Counted from the stretch's first letter, positions 1 through 14,585 are shown. The stretch: 64,000 nucleotides of DNA from Aquila chrysaetos chrysaetos (GCF_900496995.4 NC_044011.1:20306041-20370040); one strand, 5' to 3'. The notes: a model not told the origin generated them from the letters alone. A program made the numbers and translations.

Positions 1-3000
1 ATGTTATTCCGGGGGAAAGGTTGGTGTTCTCCTGCCACCCAAATTCTCTCCTAATATCTGAAAATATTCCCAGCCAAATACAGGTGAAACTAAGTATGTG
101 TCTATAAAAAGATTTGGTTTCACTGAATCAACAATTTCCAATATTCTTCAAGAAAATCCCAGTCCAGCATAATATTCATGAGGACCATGAATACTCAGGT
201 CTGCAAGCCTGAGCACACGTACAGATTTATATGATTCACTTATGATTATACTGACTGACCTCTAATTCATTCCTTTACCCTTTTTCATCCAGATGCATTT
301 GCACACTGACAAACCATTTTCTTTTGAAATCAATTGGCCAGGAAAAAAGTTTCCTCCATCTGCAGAAATTTCTATGCTCACCATCCAATAAATTTACCCA
401 GCTGTCATTGTGGAGTGACATGGCAAAATAGCACATTCAGTAAGAGCCATGTGAGAAATTAACTGTGTAATAAAATAACTTTATCAAGCATCTTTGACCT
501 CTGCTTATTAATCCTGCTCTCTGGGATTTAGTTTAATATTTCAGGGTCATAAGAAGTTCCAGAAATCTTTGTTTTTCTTCCTCCCCAAATTACTCCTAAG
601 GACAAAGACAGACAAAATCTATCCCAGAGAGATTTTGTATTAATAAAAATCATAACTTAAAGCCTGAAATTTTTCCAGCCTTGTAAAGTAGAAAAGGTAA
701 CTGAAAGGAGAAACCCCTCCTTTCCCAACAGGTCCTTGTGCTTGCATCTAGCTCTTAAAACTTCTTGAAATATCAAATTTCAAGCTCCCGATATTTTAAA
801 GTTATTTTCAGGGATTTTTTTTTATGATTGCCTCTGAGGCCTTGGATAGATATACCAGAGTTTACAAGCAGGAAGTAAAAATTTTTTTCCAATTTTTTTA
901 AGCTAACTGCTTTGAAAATATTTTTTCTGTTGGCACAATACATGCATCATATTTCATGTACAAAGTGCCATAGTATAGTGGTACCATCCATAGCAGCACA
1001 AGATGACCCACTGTATTTTAATCATTAATAGTGTGGCTGTCCCAAACTCACACTGAAAAAACATCCTATCATGATACATATTCTCTCTCTGTATGTGTAT
1101 AATAAACATACAACTCTACTCTTCACCATCTAAAACCAATAATTTTTTTCCCATTTAGATCCTGCACAGAATGTTTGATGTTTATTTTCACTTTTAGCAA
1201 GAATATATGCCTTCTTATTTCTACTCATCACATAAGCTAAAGCAGTTAATAAGATATGCAGTAATTTCTAATTCAGAGCATTAATGTTCATAGTTACAAT
1301 ACTCATTATTTTTTAGAAAGACAAAATAAGAACTAATGTAAATTAAGAACTAACACTATAAACATCTTGTTTTATACAAAGCTGAATTTCAGCCATAAAT
1401 TTTGTGTTCAAGCTACTTCAAAACGTTTAGGGATAAGGAGGTACTAAGGTTTTGACCAGCTCTTGGCTTTTGTTCTTACTTTCTTTCTTGAAAGAAAAAA
1501 GTATTAAGGAATCAAATTCTCCACACCTAACACTTTGGAGTTAGATGGAGCCTTTCAGCCACAGCTAAACCTCTCTAGCAGAAACAGGTTTGCTTAATAG
1601 TCATAAATATTTCCTGGGTCATTTATGCAACATACAACTTTGGGGAGAGGATAACTCACTTTGCTTGTTCCAACACCACCTCCCTACCCTAAGCCAGGTC
1701 CATTCCCTGAGGCAGACCATATGGGACAATTGGAGATCTAGCCACCTCATTCACATTGCAGAGAAGATGCTTAGGTCTAGATTCTTCCCTCTACATTTCT
1801 GCACTTCATCCAAGCTTATTTTCACAAGCTCCAAAATTATGCAGCTGTTGTATCTGTCCTCTATACTCAATGGAGAAAGACAAATTGCTTCAGTGTGCAA
1901 CCCAGCCCACACAAACCAGACTTACAATTCTTCCAGATTTGCCCATCTCCCTCCCTTGACTGCAGAGAGAATCTGGAAAAACTGAGCTCTGATCTTCGGC
2001 AATTTAGTTAAGCACCTAAATTTAGATAGATCTAATCTGTGCCTCTAAGAACATTTCAGTGGAAGGAAAGCTTTGATGAAAAATGGAAATGAACTTTTAT
2101 GAGAATTTTGTCGAGATCTTGTTCTTTTACCCAGATCAGATCTAATTAAAACCAGTAACTTCATCTTTAGTCAGAAGCTTTGAGCTGTCAGCAACAGGAT
2201 ATCACAGGACTTCCTTAAGAACCCACTTCAATCCAAGCAGCCTTGCTAAGCTCAGTTTTGAGATCTCAAGGTACTGCTTCATGGAGGAACATTTTCATGG
2301 ACCACTCAGAAGGTAAAAAGGACACCAAGTGCTGCAAGGTGCGTATCTGAAATACATAGCCATATTTGCCTTATCAGCAGGAAAAACACAAATGAGAGGA
2401 CATGTGTCACAGCAGCTTTCTGACTAGCCAGAACTAGGCAAGGCATCTAACAAGCACCCTCCACTGAGAACTATAACTTCCCCCTAGACCCAGCATCTTA
2501 TTTTATGCATACATTGAAGGATTTCTAAACAGATTCTTAAAATACCCCTGTAGAAAGAGTACTGAAGTACAGCGCCCAACAGTGCCCTTTGGGACCATCC
2601 AAGAAGGAAGGAAAAGTACCTCAGGGCAACCATTTTCACATCGGCTATGTGCTAGGGTGGTTCAGCTGGGTGAACCAGGTGAAGTTACACCTGAAAGAAT
2701 CACTGTTGAACAGGCCATTTACCCATACTCTATCGATAACCTCTAACCGCAAAACTGAAAATGAGACATGCTTGGACAGCTGGCAAGATTGTCAGAGTTG
2801 TGCCATCGATTCTGGAGCAACATGAGCCCCACATCATTGCCTCTTCAGTTAACAAAATACCTCTTCATAGCACTTCCTCATAGAGCATTATTAACTGCCT
2901 AAGTAATGCAGTGAATCAGCAATGGCTCTCACTAGTCAGAAAAGACAAAGGTCCAAACTCACGGTGCCCCCTAAATGGTCCCAATAAGCCCAGAAACCTC

Positions 3001-6000
3001 AGTGACAGCTAATGACCAAAACCGAAGTAGTGATGACACTGGATGTGACTTCTGAGATAGTTATATGTTAATGGTCCTTGCCATTCTGAATGCAGTAATT
3101 GAAAATTACTAATTGCAGAGATGAACTGTCAGATATTTTCAAAGGGTTTTTTCATCACAGAAGACCATGGTTTCTACAGAAAGACAGCTTTAGACACATG
3201 AAAATTTCTTTGCTGAAGGGGACCTCTGATTCAAAAGGGAGGGGAAGAGTCAAAACAGGGATAGGGGGTGTTTTAAGAAAGCCAAAGAATGTTTCTCATA
3301 TATGTGAAATTGCAATCCCCTAAGAGATCATTTTAGAATAATTTCAAGACAGAAAACCTATTAAAGCCCCCACATTTTATATTTCTCACATGAGTGGCTA
3401 CAGTTTGGGGGGGCATAATAAGGTCATGAAGCATAAACAACAAAGCGAATAAGAAAAATACGGTATCTTTTCTCTCTAAAAATCCAGCAAATCACAATGA
3501 ATCTTTAAAACAAAGAGTACAAAAAGAGGAAATTAACTTCAGAACAGTCTCACACTGAATCTAATCACTGTTTTACCTAGCTATTAAGAAGGCAGGCATC
3601 ATGAAAGGTCCTTTTTACAAATTTTGTGCTAGTATTTTTGAGCAAAAGCTGAAGCTGATGCTCAAAAAATTTCTGAGAAAATCTGAAAATAACAAACATT
3701 AAACCTTGAGAGCATCCCTTCTTATCCTTTATCATTTCAATTAGAAGGCATGTATATGTTCTAGGAATGGGAAAAGACAAATCATATATATACTTATATA
3801 ACTGTGTGAAAATTAGAGTGGGTTAGGAGCTTCCCGGCAAAACATCATTTCTTCAGAAATGTTGACTGTTCAAAACTGAAGTTAAGCAACTTTGGTTTGG
3901 TTACAAAGAAAGGGAAATGTTGGCAACTCTGCCAACTCAAAGAAGTTATAGAAAAAAATTGCTTGAAGATCTGATTCCATATTTTGTTAATTCGAAACCA
4001 AAATAACATTTTATTAGAGTTTTTAATTATCATATATTACACAAAGTTCTTAAAATCAAAACTCCATGCTATCAGAACTTCCCTGCTATTGATTTTGGCA
4101 CAAGCTCATTTACATTCAGATCTGTCTAGTTCAAGCTAGTGTAGACACATGACTTAAAAAGAGAATTTCAAAAAGAGGTCTGTGCCTTCAGAAGACATTG
4201 TTTGCAAAAACAAAGCATAATGAACAGATCTGACCATAGACAATGTGAGGCCCTTAACAGGATTTAGAGGAAAGAAAGTGCTTTTCAACCTAGAAAAATT
4301 CACCTGAATCTGAAGTCCCATTTTCCAGCTCTGTCCAATCCCTCACTTCCAGCCTCATCCTTCACCTGTCTTGCTGCATGCTCACACCTCCCCAAAATGT
4401 GTATCATGAGGAATGAGTCTGCACACGAGCTGTTACTGCTGAGCAACTGGTAACTAGGAACAGGGTATGGGTCTATGGGGGCTGCAGTCTATAGGAACAT
4501 GGAGTCTACATGTGCCTTACACCACCCTTGATTACAAAACCACATCAAACTCCCTCAGAAATCATGAGTACCGTCTATGAAAATGCATTTTAATACGTCA
4601 GGCTAGACACTAAGAAAAGCAGAAGAAAAAAACCCCTAACCTTGCATGAGATAGATATACTTTGAAAAAAGAGTGGTTTACTTCATTCATTTTCTACAAT
4701 TTCACAACTCTTTAAGCAAAGTATGAAGCGTAGTTCAAATAAAGTGTTTTCCCTTTGGGTCACAACTATTCATAAGCAACACCTTCATCTAAGAGTAGAT
4801 TGCTGTAACACTACTTAGAATAAAATATCCTGCTTTGCAAGGGCAGTAGAAACTGGCCTTCGCCATGAATTGCCACCATCACTAATGAAAGTGGCTAGCT
4901 GGATGGCTAACGAGACCTCTCATCAGGGAATGTTAATGGGGAGGAATCAACCTTATACGCAATAAGTGAACAATCAGGTAATGGAGTCAAGGAACCATAT
5001 AGGCAAGGTGGAAAATAAATGCCAGGGACTTGAGAAATCTAATCAATGCCTGATTAAGCTAATTGAAGCCTGGCCACTGAAAATTAATGATTCGGAAAAT
5101 TGCTCCCAGAACAGAAAAAAGCAAAGATTGCTGGATCTCACATAAGAGACAGAAGGTTCAAATGTGAAAGCAGTTATCAGGAGATTAATACCTGGTACCC
5201 AGGGTACATAAAAGTTTGCTATCTCACCTTTTGCCACATCAAGTATATTGCTTCCCTGCTGCTTCTCCAAGCCCATGCACCCACCAAGTCTCTGAAGTCC
5301 ATTAGTTTGATTTTTTTTTTTCAACTGTAAGAAAGAAGGGAGCACTAAGGCTGAAAAGAGCAGTAATGTTCTAATTACTCCAGAATGTCTTCCTTTTCAA
5401 CTTCAGTGAAAACAAAGGGCCTGTGTTCAAATTGAAAAACATAAAGTAGGGATACTAAAAATAGCTATGGCATGAAATGCAAAAGACACTTTAGCATGTG
5501 CTTAGGTACAATTGTTCTAATCCTAATCATCAGAATTTTCAACTAAAGGCTCCTTTAAAAACCCTCATTGAACTGGAGGGGGGGGGGTTTACCTATCATC
5601 TATGGATCCCTGGATCTCTGTGGACTACTCCTGGGATCTGCAAGCGGTCATTTTAAAAAAAAGCAAGCCTAATATCAGAACACTTGCACTTATTACACAG
5701 GAGCCTGCACCTCTAAAAGAAATTTCTCAAGGTACTACAAATCAAAAAAGGTTGAAAACCATTAGGCAGGCAGACCTTTGGCACAGAGAACTGCCTGAGC
5801 CTGTGGGTGGGCAGACAGGCAGCCTGAGTTCAGCTCCAGGCACTAGTAATTCAGGCACTTCACTGAGCAATGAGCAGTGATACTCAGGTTTTTAAAACCA
5901 TTAAGATGTAAAAATAGTTAAAATTGTACCTTTCAATATGTAGTGCTTTTCTTAGGCCAAGAGATCCCAGACCAAATTCTTGTGGTTTCCATGGAGTTCT

Positions 6001-6279
6001 GCTAAGCCATGAAAAGTAGATTGTGGACAGTCCGCAGGAGCATATCAAACAGTACTGTAATTCATCCATTAAAAGTCTGATGAGAAGAAAGTGCATGCTT
6101 TTACTAGTAGTCGTTTCATTCTTAAATTTATTCTGAATTCTTCTGATTATATCATCTGCACCTCATTACATATTTGAGATGTTCTCTTCATTGCACTCAC
6201 ATTTTTAAAAGCCATCCGTGACAAAATTGAAGGTGTGACAGTAGTCCTTTGGCATAAAATGATTTAAGGATCACCACTT
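1..6279. other. Intergenic DNA, no gene recognised
   Basis: AT-rich sequence with no protein family, RNA gene or clear repeat. Open frames are short and random in composition. A segment at about 5800-5880 faintly resembles a MIR head but was not accepted. Confidence 0.7.
5578..5587. repeat. Poly(G) run (10 bp)
   Basis: Ten consecutive G in an otherwise AT-rich stretch. Confidence 0.9.
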
Positions 6280-7350
6280 TAAAGCAACACTGATTTTAGC
6301 CCACCATTGTGGCAACTTTGCTGCCAGCTTTGTTAGCTCCTCCTGAAGCTTATCCACATTTCTTCGGCCTTAATTCAATTATTTTGGAGCATATTTATAA
6401 TTCAATACCTCACCGGTCTTCCATTTTCCAAACGATTAATAAATAGACCAACTTCCACCCATATGTGGGAACCTCAGATATTCCAAAGGTTATTTTTTCC
6501 CCTGAGGAAAATGAACTATTTTTTTTTTTCTGCTTTGTACTCTTTTATCCACACAGGATGTTACTTTCTCAGAGTATTACTTTGCTCAGAACATCAAAGA
6601 TACTAAAGTCTTACTATGCCTAACTCAGACATGCCCTGATGCCTAATGGCGTACTTGCATGCAATTAATATGCAGCTAAAGAGATTCCCAAAGCTGGCTG
6701 AGTGTGACACCGCTAAGCAAGTCAGCAGTGAAACAGAGGAAATGGGTGGGGTTTAGGCATCAGTTCAGCTGAGACAGGCATTCTGCCAGGACTGTAAATC
6801 CTATCAGAACAAAGGGAACAAAAAATTCACTCCTTGGGATCTCGGAAATCCACCGATTCAAACACCTAATTTGAATACAGAGAATGTAAGACGAAATCTG
6901 TCTTCGGCACCAATTCAGAAGGAAGACTTGAATCTCAGACTTCTACCTCCTCTCACCACGTTTTTAGGGCAATCTATGTGCTTTTGTTTCCTTAGCTGTC
7001 ACTTTAAGAAGTATCAGTGATTATGTACACAAATACACTTTATCAACTGGGTTTCATTCATCTACTGTATCATTTATACGTATAAAGAATTAGTGAGGTG
7101 CAACACTCCTTTACAAAATTTCTGCAATTTTTTTTCCCTACCATATCATCAAACTCTGTGTTTCTGGGATTTTTTATAACTGCATTTTTAATCATCCTAC
7201 CAGTTAAGTTGCCAAGACCTGAACTAAGCCTTACTGCTCTGTAATTCTCCAGGTTATTTGCGGGGCTTTTTATAAATATAAGTACAATATTTGCTATCTT
7301 CCAATATAATTGCTGACTTAAATAAGAGAACATGTACTTAGCAGCCATTT
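6280..7350 (-). mobile_element. Decayed CR1-type LINE fragment (reverse transcriptase region)
   Basis: Translation of the - strand at 7348-7070 gives a degraded version of the CR1 reverse-transcriptase segment (WKIANIVLIF followed by ENYRAVRLSS, matching the family's WK-AN-PIFKKG and GNYRPVSL pattern). Further along the same strand, at about 6460-6410, a VGLFINRLENG segment matches the family's LFNIFINDLENG. The order and spacing fit one old insertion whose middle is too decayed to read. It is inactive, with many stops. Confidence 0.6.
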
Positions 7351-10300
7351 TACTGCTAAGTTCATTAACATGCCTATTTATGCTCCATCCCGCTTGTTGC
7401 TCTCCTTAGCTCATTACTTTTCTACCTTTGGACTCTTCAGCAATTTAGACTGTCACCTTCCCAGCTGGGTGGAAAGAACTTCCTAGTCTCCGTTCCATTA
7501 AAGATGAAATTCCTTGGCCTGCCAGCTGTCAAAACGCCATCTCTTGAAAGGAGATCTTTCCTTCAGGATCTGCCTTGACTTAATCTGTCAGCTATCACTG
7601 CTCTGTTGTTTGGGGCAAAGTTTCTCATGGAAATAGAAACCATACATAGAAATCATGTGGGTAATCCTTCTCGCTTGCCGCAACTTCTGCCATGTCCCTA
7701 ACATTTTTTGAACAGAGACTACTGCAGTGACTCTGCACTGAAAACAAAGCAGAAGAGAGAACTAAATCAGCCTTCCCTCCACAGCGGGCAAGTACTGTAC
7801 TCTGCAGAAGCAGAGCTCAAAGGTTATTGGAGTAGCCTAGGAAAGGCTCTCCCCCCTGTTTCACTGTCTGTTTGCATTCTTCATTTCCCCTAAGTTACTG
7901 CCCTGAATCAGGCAGGATACCTTCTTAATTACCAGTGCATCAAATTTCTCTTATTTATCTGTCCGACCTTTACTGTTGATTTAGGAGGACACCAGGTCAA
8001 AAGCCAACTAAACGTACTGTTCCAAAGTAACTAAGAAAAGCATTGTATGCTGAGCTGCTATCAATTCCTTCTTCTTCCAGACTGCAATCCTCTTTTCCAT
8101 TCTGCCAAGTGCTATTGCACAGGAAGCCCTTTCCTGAAAATATTGGTCATTTCAAGTAGATCAAATAGATCTATGTCACTTTGTAACATTCCTATGGAAA
8201 ACTATCGGCTTTACTTCCTAAGTTTGGTAGCCTTCCCCAACTGGTGTAAGACTACTGAATTTAATCAAGAAAGGCCCTCTTCCAAATCAAGTTCCACATC
8301 AACCAGCTCTCTATAAAGATAAGCATTACTCCCCAATGCCATCGCAAGCGTTATTACAGAAGGGCCAAAGGTATCTCACCCTGTTAGTACTATAGCAAAC
8401 ATTTGTTTTCATAAGAACGTCAGTCTTAAATATTCCTGGAATATTCTCAGCATCAAGAATCAAGTCAGATTTAACATTGATTTAGCAATCTACAGAAGTG
8501 TGTATATTGTGCAGGTACTTACTGGGTGCAGCACAGTAAGATGTTTACGTGGAATTTTAAAAGAAAACTTTAAAAACTGGAAAAGCACATACCATATGAA
8601 AAAAAGCTGAGCTAATTATTTCTGTTCACGACAATAAAAAATCAAACACTGTATTAGAATTACACAGTGAATGCAGACATAAATGCTATGTCATAAGTAA
8701 TGTCATAATAAAAGGAAGCTTTTGTTGGATTACAATGAATTTCATATAGTTTTTATCCACAACTACACTGAGTGGACAAGAGTATGTTGCAGATGGAAAT
8801 CAGGTGTTCCAAAAAAAAAAAAACCCACTGAAAGACATAAATTTATTATATATCTGGACTTTTATTCCATGCAACAATTGCAAAATGCCACTCATGAAAT
8901 GCCATCTCTGAGCTGACTGATAAGATCATTTCCTTATCTCTTTTTTAGCTCTTGTCATTCCCCCTTGCCATACCAGTCACAAAAAATAGGCCAAGAGGGG
9001 GTGGGGACAAGTAACATTTAATAAATCTACTAAAAAAATGCAAGTGTGTATACATATATGTTAGAAGAATATACATCTGACTACATTTTTTGCCCACCTT
9101 TGCCAGACATGCAAAAAACTATATTCATGTTTATCTGTAAACAAGTAAATAATTAAAATGAGCTGGCTTTGCATATGTAAGCAGCCTTATCAGGGTCCAA
9201 TGAGTTCAGCTTTGAGGGAGGGGCATATTTTCATGTGCTGGTACATCATGGAGACTTGATGCTTCTGATAAGGTTTCAGGGATCTACTGGAACCTACACA
9301 GGAACTGAAATATAAATATTAAATAATTACTAAGAATGTGTTCCACCTGAATCGGTAAAAGATAAGTTTAGAGTTTGAATTCATCTTCTCCCAACAAAAA
9401 AGAAGAGACTCTCTGATTTTCTTAACAATTTCATGGTGTATCCCAATGTTACCACAAGCCTTGAGAGATAAGGGGTTTCCTCTGTTAAGAGAATCAAGTT
9501 ATTAAATTGGTCAAAGATGACTCTACCAGAAATGTATTCAACTCTTCTTTATTAATTACCATAAGAATTTAGTTTGAGAGTCACATATAAAATTTTGCTC
9601 AGTTTTCACAGATAAAATATATTATGTACAAAAATTCCTAGGATTTTAATTTAGTAAAACCCCAATAGTATTTAACTGAGCAGGTTATTCTCTGTACAGA
9701 GAAGAGCTCTGCAGGACTGATTCATTCTTTTACAGTGCATTAGTTTAATCACCTAGGAGATTTCTAACAGATGATGAAATCTAAACAGAAGCAGGAACTT
9801 CAGTTATCTTTGGATGAACGTATTTAGTTTCACATTCTATCCTAGCACCAAGCAAAATAAAACAGTCTAAATACACTTCAGTTTCATCCACTCAATTTAT
9901 TTTACTTTTGTTGGATTTAAAAAGGCAGAACCAGATATTGTTTATTAATGCTGCTGTTAAGTTCAGGTTCTCCTATTAATAACTCTCTTGAAATAGAAAC
10001 CTATGTGATTTTTTTTTTCTTTTACTATTTTTTGACATGCAGTAATTGCAATAACACAGGAAAATTTGTTTAGAATAGACAAGTGAGTCAAAGTAACAAT
10101 TACAAGAAATTATAGAGCTTCTCCTATACCCTATACCTCTTTTTTAAATATATAATTTATTGTATTATACAGTCTCCGAATTATCAAGGAATAATCCAGG
10201 GAGACTCTCAAGATACAGTGACAGACTGTTAACAGCTCAAAAAAAAGTGAACTCTAATAAGCAGACAAAATCAACAAACAAAAGGACAAAATCCTATTTT

Positions 10301-11984
10301 TTCTATTGAAAGAATATTCTTTCCTGGTAAGAAGATACTGGATCAGGCCCAAACTGTATAAAGATAAAAACAGAGCTGATAATAAAATAGATATGATAAC
10401 CCAAGTTAATAAAGAAAAAGTGCATTAAAAGAGAACGAATGTTCAATGCTACTTTGTCTATTCCCACTTTCTCAATGTCTCTAGCAGACGCAAATGTATT
10501 TTGCTCTATAAAATCCCATATTTTAATAAATCATGCAAATGTTTTTATAAAAAATGACCCTTCTAAGTTGCTGGTTTTCATTCGCTTATTTTCTTCACCC
10601 TTTGTGTTTCTGCTTTGTAATTGTAGAATTGTTCATAATCAAAGATCTCAGTAGTTGAAATTATATACCATGCACTATCTAATTTTAAGACCTGTGTGTA
10701 GAAATATGTAACTGGGTGCTAACATGCAGGAGTATACCAAGGGGAGCCAACATGCAAACAAATTTGACTCATAAAAAAATTTTGTGGTATAAAGCTCAGA
10801 AAGTTCTTGACCCATAGTGGAAGTATGTAGCAGCAAATCTGTATCTCCTACACCTTCCTTCCCATTCCACATGATGCTGATGGTGTCGGAAGAGACCCAG
10901 TCCAGGGTCCTCCTACCTACATATTAGATGGCTGTACCGTGAAGGGATCATGGTTTTCACTGGAGTGAGGGTCTTCCCTGCACACATGCTGGGAGGTGAG
11001 GAAAATGCTTTCCTATCTGGCTGCATGAAGTGACTGGCAAAGGAGATCTGAATCCAGAGAAAGTAGGAATTAGGCTAACATGTGGAAGACAGACATATAT
11101 TTTGTTGCCTTAATACCCAGGATCAGTATATTCTGATTTATCGTTCTCTACAACTTTGTTAATTTGAATCCAGTATTGGTTTTCACTGTTGACAAGGAAA
11201 GCTTTGCCATCAACTCATTATGCAACTCAACCTGTAACTATTAGTTATAAGGTTAGATCAGTTCCTTCCCCTTGTAACGTCAAATGATCTATGCATGCAA
11301 AATACAAGCAGGTCTGACCTACTCTATCCTGTTGATCTCTGTATATTTTAACAACAGCTGTGCATGGAGAAGTCTGAATTAAGGACACAACAGTAACAAC
11401 TAATATAGTAAAGAATCAATGCAATATTTATTAGGGTGGTCTGTGAGAAAAACAGGAAAGTCATGACCCTGTTTCAGTATATACAGTTCTCAGAAATGTC
11501 TTCCAAGGTGACGGAAAAATAAAATGTTTGGTACCGAGTATGTACAGAACGGAACCTGCACATAGGAATAAGAACACCCTGTAAAAAGGGAAGAGCATAT
11601 ACTGACACACATAATGTAACAGACACACTTCTAGTAAATAAACCTCCATCTGGGGCTCCAGGTTTAGGAACCGGATACTAAACTTCGGAAGAATAAATTA
11701 CATTTACTTTTAAATATTTTCATAGACAATTTTCACACTTATATAAGAATTACGTAAACAGCTGCTAAAATTTGGTATTTAGATTGCAAGCTGTCTGGAG
11801 TAGACACTGTCTTTAATAACTTTATGGTTGCAGAGCACCCTGTGCCATGCACCCTGTCACATGGCCCATCTTGCTATCTGTTTCACCACAGCGCTCAGTG
11901 GAAATGGGGATCTCAGTGCACAGGTCCTTAAAATGCTTACATACATTTTAAGAAATTAGACCTGTCAGAAAATCTTGCACACTA
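7351..11984. other. Intergenic DNA, no gene recognised
   Basis: AT-rich, no coding or RNA gene seen. It holds the candidate motif cluster near 9.2 kb. Confidence 0.65.
9130..9280. promoter_or_regulatory. Candidate enhancer-like cluster of transcription factor motifs
   Basis: Within 150 bases there is a forkhead-type TGTAAACAAGTAAATA (9136-9151), an octamer-like TTTGCATAT, a GATA site CTTATC (9186-9191), a TCF-like CTTTGA, and a TGATAAGG GATA site (9266-9273). Such packing is typical of vertebrate enhancers, but no conservation or chromatin evidence can be seen from sequence alone. Confidence 0.2.
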
Positions 11985-12105
11985 ATTAAGCATAGCAAAG
12001 TGCAAGAGAAATTAAGATTCCCATTGTACAGTCAGAGAACTAATGCTCCCAAGGCTGGTTAAATAATTAAGTCAAGGGTTCCTTGACCCATGTCACAAAA
12101 CTATT
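11985..12105 (-). mobile_element. MIR-like fragment
   Basis: The + strand reads like the reverse complement of MIR: TTCCCATTGTACAG, a degraded GAGAACTAATGC for the usual GAGGAAACTGAGGC, then a GTTAA...TTAAGTCAAGG segment. It is short and diverged. Confidence 0.4.
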
Positions 12106-13303
12106 TATCCAGAAACCGAGATAAGCTTTTGTATTGTGATTCTCAGTACAAATTGTGATGGGGAACAAAAGATACATTACTTCAGTGCATCTGTATACAA
12201 TTTATCTTCTAGTTGAAAAAAATAATATTCAAAGATTACCACTAGGAAATTAATGCTGGGGCTGACTGGAGTTAGGTCCACAAGATACCTACATGCCTCT
12301 TTAGGTTTCTGAGCCCAACATTTAAAGCACCATTTGAACATTCAGTGCTTAAAACATCCCCTTCTTCCACTGCTAAAGTCAACAAGGTGCTGTTGAGTAG
12401 ATGCACAACCATCTAAATTGTGACCAACCATTACTTGGTCCTCAAAAAATTCACAGAGGTGCTGTACTTCCATCTCCCACTCAGGAGCCCACATCACTGA
12501 AGAGCAGCACATAAAGAACAATTCTGGATGCTCCTCTACTTAACAGTTATGGAAGTCCTCTCTGCTTCAGAGACTTAGTGACCATCATAATTTCCAAACA
12601 AGGAGATCACATCTCCACCCTTCTTGCTGGGACTTTTCCATTTTGTAAAAAATATGTAAATATTTCTGAGTAGAAACTGGAATGCCACATCTCCCCATCC
12701 CCCCAGGTGAAGAAAATCCATTATTGGGCTCCCAGTGTTTGGGATCTCACTTCAAACATGCCACTAAGGATGAATGAAACAGGACAGTCACAGAGGGATG
12801 TATTCTAACAGCCCCGTTTAGATCTAAGTGCCATGTCTAGAGAACTGGGCATCTGACAGACTCTAAGGGATGACTTAAAGGACTGAAATGAGGCTCAAGG
12901 CAGAGAGCTGCCTACAGAGAACTGATAGGAAATATCAAGCATGGGGACTTTGGTGGAATTCACACTATCCGAATATGACCCATAGTCCTTCTGTACCATC
13001 CAGCATCTTAGAAGGCATGTCTGTATCATGTAATGAACCTAAACTATCTAGTACCTCCACAGAGAGCTGTATTGCACTACATGGATACATCAGCTCAGGT
13101 CCCATGACAGCGCAATCAAATTAGTATAGAACATGGATCTAGTTAATAAGTCCTGCCCTTCAGCAGGCAAATATAATATCATATTAGCAGTGTTACACTT
13201 TGGGTATAAGACATTAATAGGGTTATACTATCTGGGCATCTCCGCATCACATCCCATTCTGAAATGTACATGTGCTAACTTTTATCTGGCTTTTATTTTT
13301 TCC

Positions 13304-13319
13304 TTTTTTTTTTTTTTTT
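13304..13319. repeat. Poly(T) run (16 bp)
   Basis: An uninterrupted T run in AT-rich intergenic DNA. Confidence 0.9.
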
Positions 13320-13889
13320 GTTTATTTTAATACCTCTGGCACTCCAGCAAGCACTCCCACCCCAGTGTCCACAAAACACTTTAAGAGCAAACACACTTTA
13401 TTTCAAAATCCTGGGGCCCAACTTTAGGAAGTTGTCTCAATCCAAATACACTTTGCTGAGTGCAAATTCAAAGCTTGGAGCAAGGCCCATCGGGTAATGA
13501 ACCTCAGGGGCTATTAATCCACAACCTACAATTTGTAAATGTGCAGGATACTGACTCAGTAGAAAAAATAATTTTAAACATCTGTGGTATTCTTTCAATT
13601 CCAGATTAATTACACTGCTCAGATTGTAACGTTAGCCAGAAATTTCAAGTCTCTCCACTGCTATGTTGAAAATGCTGTATTTTCCTTTGTGTTTATCACT
13701 GTTCTGCTACAGTAGGAGGCTTCCTGCCCAACACAAGCTTATGTTCAGTTCTGTGTCCTACATTTATTCCACAGCTCACCTTGCCTGCCTTTCCTTTCTC
13801 TCTTTGTCTGAAGTCCTTCTGAAACTCTTTGTTACACAGCATTAATTATTATTATTACTTTTAAGACAAAGGCTGTGTACATACCCCCA

Positions 13890-14035
13890 CATCACTCCAT
13901 CAAAATGGTGATATAAATGAAAATCTAAACAGGCTGTTTAATCCTTTTGAGAAGCTAATAATTATTTTCAATCAGCAAAGACTATTCTGCCATTTCAAAG
14001 AATGATTAATGAGAGCAAATGTGTTTGTAATTTAT
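13890..14035. promoter_or_regulatory. Candidate homeodomain/TCF motif cluster
   Basis: AATAATTATT, TTCAAAG, GATTAATGAG and repeated AAT/ATT motifs are concentrated in a low-repeat stretch. This resembles conserved non-coding elements near developmental genes, but base composition alone could also produce it. Confidence 0.15.
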
Positions 14036-14479
14036 TAGCAGCAGCTTGAGGGGGGGAACAACTTAGGAATGGCAGCCATAGCATCAACATCTGACGATGT
14101 GAAGGCACTTCTGCTCCATATTATAAAGTCAAACATGAGGCTGCCTCTTTGTTGATTTATACTCTGCACAGTGATACCAAGTGCCTGGGTTTCATTCATG
14201 AATGGCTTTGCAGTTATTTTTTGTGGAAGTGTCATGGAAAAAAGAAATCCATGAGTATGTACCTCTTCTACAACACTCACTCAGCCATCAGTATTCGTCA
14301 ACATATGCTTCTCTAAGAACAGAAGTACATCACAATAAAACAGGAGGCAAAAGGCAAACAAGCAGAAGGAAAGCAGAGGATTGACTGGACTGAGATAGGA
14401 GGAACATTAAACCCTTCTATCATAACACCTGGTGAAATAACTTTATGGCCCTCACACAACATAGTGTCTGAGAACTCTG

Positions 14480-14585
14480 CAGACTTGAATATGTAATTTC
14501 ATCTCCACAACACCTTTGCAAGAAGAGACTGTGTCTATGTCACAAACAGGAAAACGAGGCATGGCAGGGCTGAAAATTTCTTAAA
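14480..14585 (-). mobile_element. MIR-like fragment
   Basis: The + strand carries TTTCATCTCCACAACACC, then CACAAACAGGAAAACGAGGC, matching the reverse complement of the MIR middle (CCTCACAACAACCC ... ACAGATGAGGAAACTGAGGC). It is diverged but in the right order and spacing. Confidence 0.5.

Larger units (their letters stand above)
12106..14479. other. Intergenic DNA, no gene recognised
   Basis: No gene seen. It contains a 16-base T run and the motif cluster near 13.9-14.0 kb. Most frames here are under 80 codons with no family features. Confidence 0.65.
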
